A stretch of DNA of 64,000 bases from an uncultured Anaerobutyricum sp. (GTDB lineage: Bacteria; Bacillota; Clostridia; Lachnospirales; Lachnospiraceae): the NCBI RefSeq assembly GCF_934307085.1, contig NZ_CAKRCF010000005.1:24544-88543 (forward strand), written 5' to 3'. Positions within the stretch are counted from its first letter, which is position 1. Each line of letters starts with the position of its first letter. Made by a program: the position numbers and the translations under genes. The notes under the pieces are model-generated. The model saw nothing but the letters and a program-made list of their open reading frames with translations. It was not told the DNA's origin and searched no databases. This document shows, piece after piece, positions 61,418 through 64,000 of the stretch.

Positions 61418-62605
61418 ATGGCAGAAGAAAAACAGAAAAAAGGGAATAAAGTTGGAGAGATATCAAGAAATCTGCCAAGAAATTATAGACAGATTGGGGA
61501 GCCAGGAACAAAGAAAATCTATATGGAAGATTATGTGTATACTTATTTGAATAAGCTTGCACAGCCGGAAAATCTGTATGCCAGAGGAGCTATTTTATTT
61601 GGAAAAGTGTATAAAACGTCTATAGGAAAATGTATGTTTATAAGCGGAGCAGCGGCATGTCAAAACTTCGAGTTGGATTTAGAAGAGACTGTTTTTTCAG
61701 AAGAGAGCTGGACAGAGATTTATCGTATTAGGGATTCGTTTTTTCCTGATTTAGAAATCTGCGGTTGGTTTTTATCTAGAATGGGATTTTCTGTGGATTT
61801 AAATGACAAGATTATACGGACGCATGTGGACAATTTCAGTGGAGAAAATAAAGTTCTTTATATGATAGATGCTCTTGAGAATGAAGATGCATTTTATCAG
61901 TTTGAAAATTATTCTTTGAAAAAACAAAAGGGCTACTATATTTATTATGAGACAAATCAGGAAATGAAAAATTATATGCTTGCTGAAGGAGAGATGGGAC
62001 GATTGCCAGAGACCGGCAGAGGTTCAAATACATTAAAAAGAGATACAGCAGTTGTAAAAAATTATAAAAAGGTATTGAAGAAAAAGAAAAAATTACATAA
62101 AAAATCTTTTTTTCAAAATCCGGTATATATGGTGGGAAGTGTGGTTGTAGCTATGCTTTTAATATATGGAGCTCACTCTGCTATACAATTTCAGAATAAT
62201 CAAAAAACACAGTCAGTATTCAGGCAGCAGGAAGTGACGGATGCAACGGAAATAACGAATACTGCAAGAACAGAATCATCGTCGTATAATCAGGAAAACA
62301 ATGGTGAGCAAGAGGTAGAAACAAGTGAAGAAACTACTACAACGGACATAAAATCATCTTTGGGACAAACATCAGAAAATAGGGGAATAACAAAAGAAGA
62401 AACGGACACAGAAGAGTCAAAAGAAACATGGAATTCTATTAGTGGTTATTATACAGTAAAGAGAGGGGACACACTGGCAGGTATTTCCAAAAAAATGTAT
62501 CAGTCCTATAATTATATAGAAACAATCGCAGAGGCAAATGGAATAGAAAATGTTGATGAAATTTATCCTGGACAAATCCTGGAAATTCCTCAGATTGAAG
62601 ATTAA
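61418..62605 (+). CDS. Membrane protein with cytoplasmic MPN-like domain and C-terminal LysM
   Basis: A 395-residue protein. The N-terminal region (about 30-190) has a mixed fold with ICGWFLSRMGFSVDLND, reminiscent of the GWxHSHP..D block of MPN/JAB domains but lacking the His ligands, so it would be inactive. A basic region and one transmembrane helix (about 235-255, VGSVVVAMLLIYGAHSA) follow, then a Thr/Glu-rich linker and a LysM domain (about 347-392, YYTVKRGDTLAGIS to YPGQILEIP). The C-terminus is thus outside and binds peptidoglycan. GGTGGGAG precedes the ATG. The next gene is another membrane-anchored protein, 78 bases on. Confidence 0.75.
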   Translation: MAEEKQKKGNKVGEISRNLPRNYRQIGEPGTKKIYMEDYVYTYLNKLAQPENLYARGAILFGKVYKTSIGKCMFISGAAACQNFELDLEETVFSEESWTEIYRIRDSFFPDLEICGWFLSRMGFSVDLNDKIIRTHVDNFSGENKVLYMIDALENEDAFYQFENYSLKKQKGYYIYYETNQEMKNYMLAEGEMGRLPETGRGSNTLKRDTAVVKNYKKVLKKKKKLHKKSFFQNPVYMVGSVVVAMLLIYGAHSAIQFQNNQKTQSVFRQQEVTDATEITNTARTESSSYNQENNGEQEVETSEETTTTDIKSSLGQTSENRGITKEETDTEESKETWNSISGYYTVKRGDTLAGISKKMYQSYNYIETIAEANGIENVDEIYPGQILEIPQIED

Positions 62606-62683
62606 AAAGGGGTATGTTATAATATCTGCAAAGAAAAAAAGGTTGAATATATTGTTCAATATATTTTATAGAAAGAGAGAACA

Positions 62684-63886
62684 ATGGAAAAGCAGGTATA
62701 CGATTTTGAATGGTTTGCAAGGGAAAAAGAAAAGCGGGAGCAGCGTCAAAAAAGACAGCGAAAGAGAAATGGCATAGTAGCGGTTTTGATTTTAATAGGG
62801 ATATTAAGTGTTTTTTATATTCTTTCTACTAGTAGATGCCAATATTACAGATATAAAGATAAGACGAATACAGAAGAAAATGCGGATGTTTCATATGAGA
62901 CCTTTGAAGGAGGATACTTAAAATATAGTAATAATGGCATTGAATTTCAAAAGGAATTTGGTCGTTCTCAGTGGAATGTAGCATTATCATACACCCATCC
63001 TTTTTTGGTAAAATCAGATTCTTATGCTGTACTGGGGGATAAAGGAGAAAATAATTTGATTTTATTTAATAAAAATGGAAAAGTGCGAGAGTTGACATTG
63101 AAATATCCAATTGTACAGGCAACAGTATCTAACCAGGGAATTATGGAGGTGATTCTGGAAGGAACGAATAGTAATTATATACAAGTATATAGTAAAAAAG
63201 GTGAATTAATTGCTGATATGCGTTCATCAGTTGCAGAAACTGGGTATCCAGTCACGGCAGCGATTTCTCCAGATGGAACACAGCTTGTGGTCAGCTATTA
63301 CTCTATTGAAGGGGTAACGTCAAAAACATCAATTGCTTTTTATGATTTTAGCTGGCAGCTTCAGTCAGATGATGTGACATTAAAAGGAGGATTTGATTAT
63401 GAAAATATATTAATTCCTAAGATTAGTTTCATGGATAAGAATACAGTGGCAGCTTTTGGTGGGACAGCAACATATTTTTATAATATAGAAGAGTCACCTA
63501 AAGTAGAAAAAGAGATAAAGTTTACGGAAGAGATAGCCAGTATATTTGAAAGTGATAAATATATAGGGTATGTATTAAATAACACAGACACACCAGAAAA
63601 AGGTAAATATATACTTCAAGTATACAATAAAAAAGGTGGGAGAAAGTTAGATCGTGAATTAGACATGAATTATGATTCCATAGAGATGTGGGGAAAAGAG
63701 ATTATTGCAACACGGGAGAATGAATGTACAATATTAAATTTAAAAGGAAATATTCTTTTCCAAGGAGAATTAGAAGGTGATGCAATAGAAAGTATAATGC
63801 CCGCAAAAGGTTGGAGAACTTATCATGTGATATTCCGGGATAAAATAGTAAAAATGCAATTACAATTCTGGAAGACAAGTAAATAG
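62684..63886 (+). CDS. DUF5711-like membrane-anchored beta-propeller protein
   Basis: A 400-residue protein. A charged N-terminal segment (FAREKEKREQRQKRQRKR) is followed by one transmembrane helix (about 30-48) and a large extracytoplasmic beta-rich domain with WD/PQQ-like strands such as NLILFNKNGKVRELTL, AISPDGTQLVVSYY and CTILNLKGNILFQGEL. It resembles the DUF5711 family of Firmicutes. It probably works with the LysM protein encoded upstream at the cell wall. GAAAGAGAG precedes the ATG. The stop is followed by TAACTTGCAGAATAATAG, a variant of the boundary sequence. Confidence 0.75.
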   Translation: MEKQVYDFEWFAREKEKREQRQKRQRKRNGIVAVLILIGILSVFYILSTSRCQYYRYKDKTNTEENADVSYETFEGGYLKYSNNGIEFQKEFGRSQWNVALSYTHPFLVKSDSYAVLGDKGENNLILFNKNGKVRELTLKYPIVQATVSNQGIMEVILEGTNSNYIQVYSKKGELIADMRSSVAETGYPVTAAISPDGTQLVVSYYSIEGVTSKTSIAFYDFSWQLQSDDVTLKGGFDYENILIPKISFMDKNTVAAFGGTATYFYNIEESPKVEKEIKFTEEIASIFESDKYIGYVLNNTDTPEKGKYILQVYNKKGGRKLDRELDMNYDSIEMWGKEIIATRENECTILNLKGNILFQGELEGDAIESIMPAKGWRTYHVIFRDKIVKMQLQFWKTSK

Positions 63887-63971
63887 TAACTTGCAGAATA
63901 ATAGAAGAACCTAAAACAATAAGTGGTGTGCATCCCGTCAAGTAGACAATTAAAAAAATATAAAATTTTTG

Positions 63972-63998
63972 TGTTGCCCGGTTGTATATCGGGCAACA
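63972..63998 (+). terminator. Terminator hairpin at the right edge
   Basis: TGTTGCCCG (63972-63980) pairs with CGGGCAACA (63990-63998). The window ends before a T run can be judged. Confidence 0.6.
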
Positions 63999-64000
63999 TT

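Noticed and set aside
63920..63965. Possible insertion-sequence end (GTCAAGTAGACA) at the right edge
   Set aside because: It resembles some IS ends, but no transposase or inverted repeat can be seen before the window stops.

Overview
The window reads as a chromosomal segment of a low-GC, spore-forming gut Firmicute, most likely a Lachnospiraceae member of the Anaerobutyricum/Eubacterium hallii/Anaerostipes type. Supporting signs are strong AGGAGG ribosome binding sites, TTGACA/TATAAT-type promoters, a T-box serS leader, a YyaC-type spore protease, a TSCPD small protein, an ECF-type cobalt transporter and AT-rich codon use. The species call is inference; there is no rRNA and no phage or plasmid gene.

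Layout. 1-2.5 kb: end of an ABC exporter gene, then a VanRS-like two-component pair. 2.6-5.5 kb: a MalY/PatB aminotransferase and two tandem Hsp20 genes behind a promoter with a CIRCE-like half operator. 5.7-12.1 kb (minus strand): a sulfation locus, cysD and a fused cysN-cysC for PAPS synthesis, an OmpR-family response regulator and its kinase, and a PAPS-type sulfotransferase. cysD and the sulfotransferase share an upstream motif of identical geometry that looks like the binding site of the locus regulator. 12.5-20 kb: housekeeping genes (lipid kinase, T-box and serS, DacF-type carboxypeptidase, trmB, HAD phosphatases, tRNA-Lys). 20-25 kb (minus): a dlt operon in the order A-C-B-D. 25.6-32.3 kb: a SorC-type regulator with an AraM-like dehydrogenase, a HAD-IIA phosphatase, two RpiB-like isomerases, an FGGY kinase and a cupin, together a sugar or polyol pathway of unknown substrate. 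32.6-35.9 kb: cbiQ-cbiO-cbiM-cbiN behind a long leader with two terminators. 36-48 kb: LOG-like protein, cytidylate-kinase-like protein, zinc-ribbon protein, polysaccharide pyruvyl transferase family protein, ChrA, a MoxR/VWA/LRR operon and proC. 48-64 kb: secreted NlpC-like enzyme, S66 peptidase, xth, isochorismatase-type hydrolase, murG, mtnN, a polysaccharide deacetylase, mntP behind a yybP-ykoY manganese riboswitch, serC, yyaC and two envelope proteins (LysM and DUF5711-like).

The most unusual content lies between genes. At least four gene ends carry a long hairpin whose outer stem is unique to each locus (both arms differ together), but whose interior holds two conserved, mostly unpaired motifs around a variable apical hairpin (family 1). 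Three more gene ends carry a larger element of the same architecture with a different conserved core (family 2). All copies have the same orientation relative to the gene they follow, and many are preceded, right after the stop codon, by a shared boundary ending in ACAGACG. I cannot match these to a family I know; they look like structured RNA 3' ends or a dispersed element that became a terminator.
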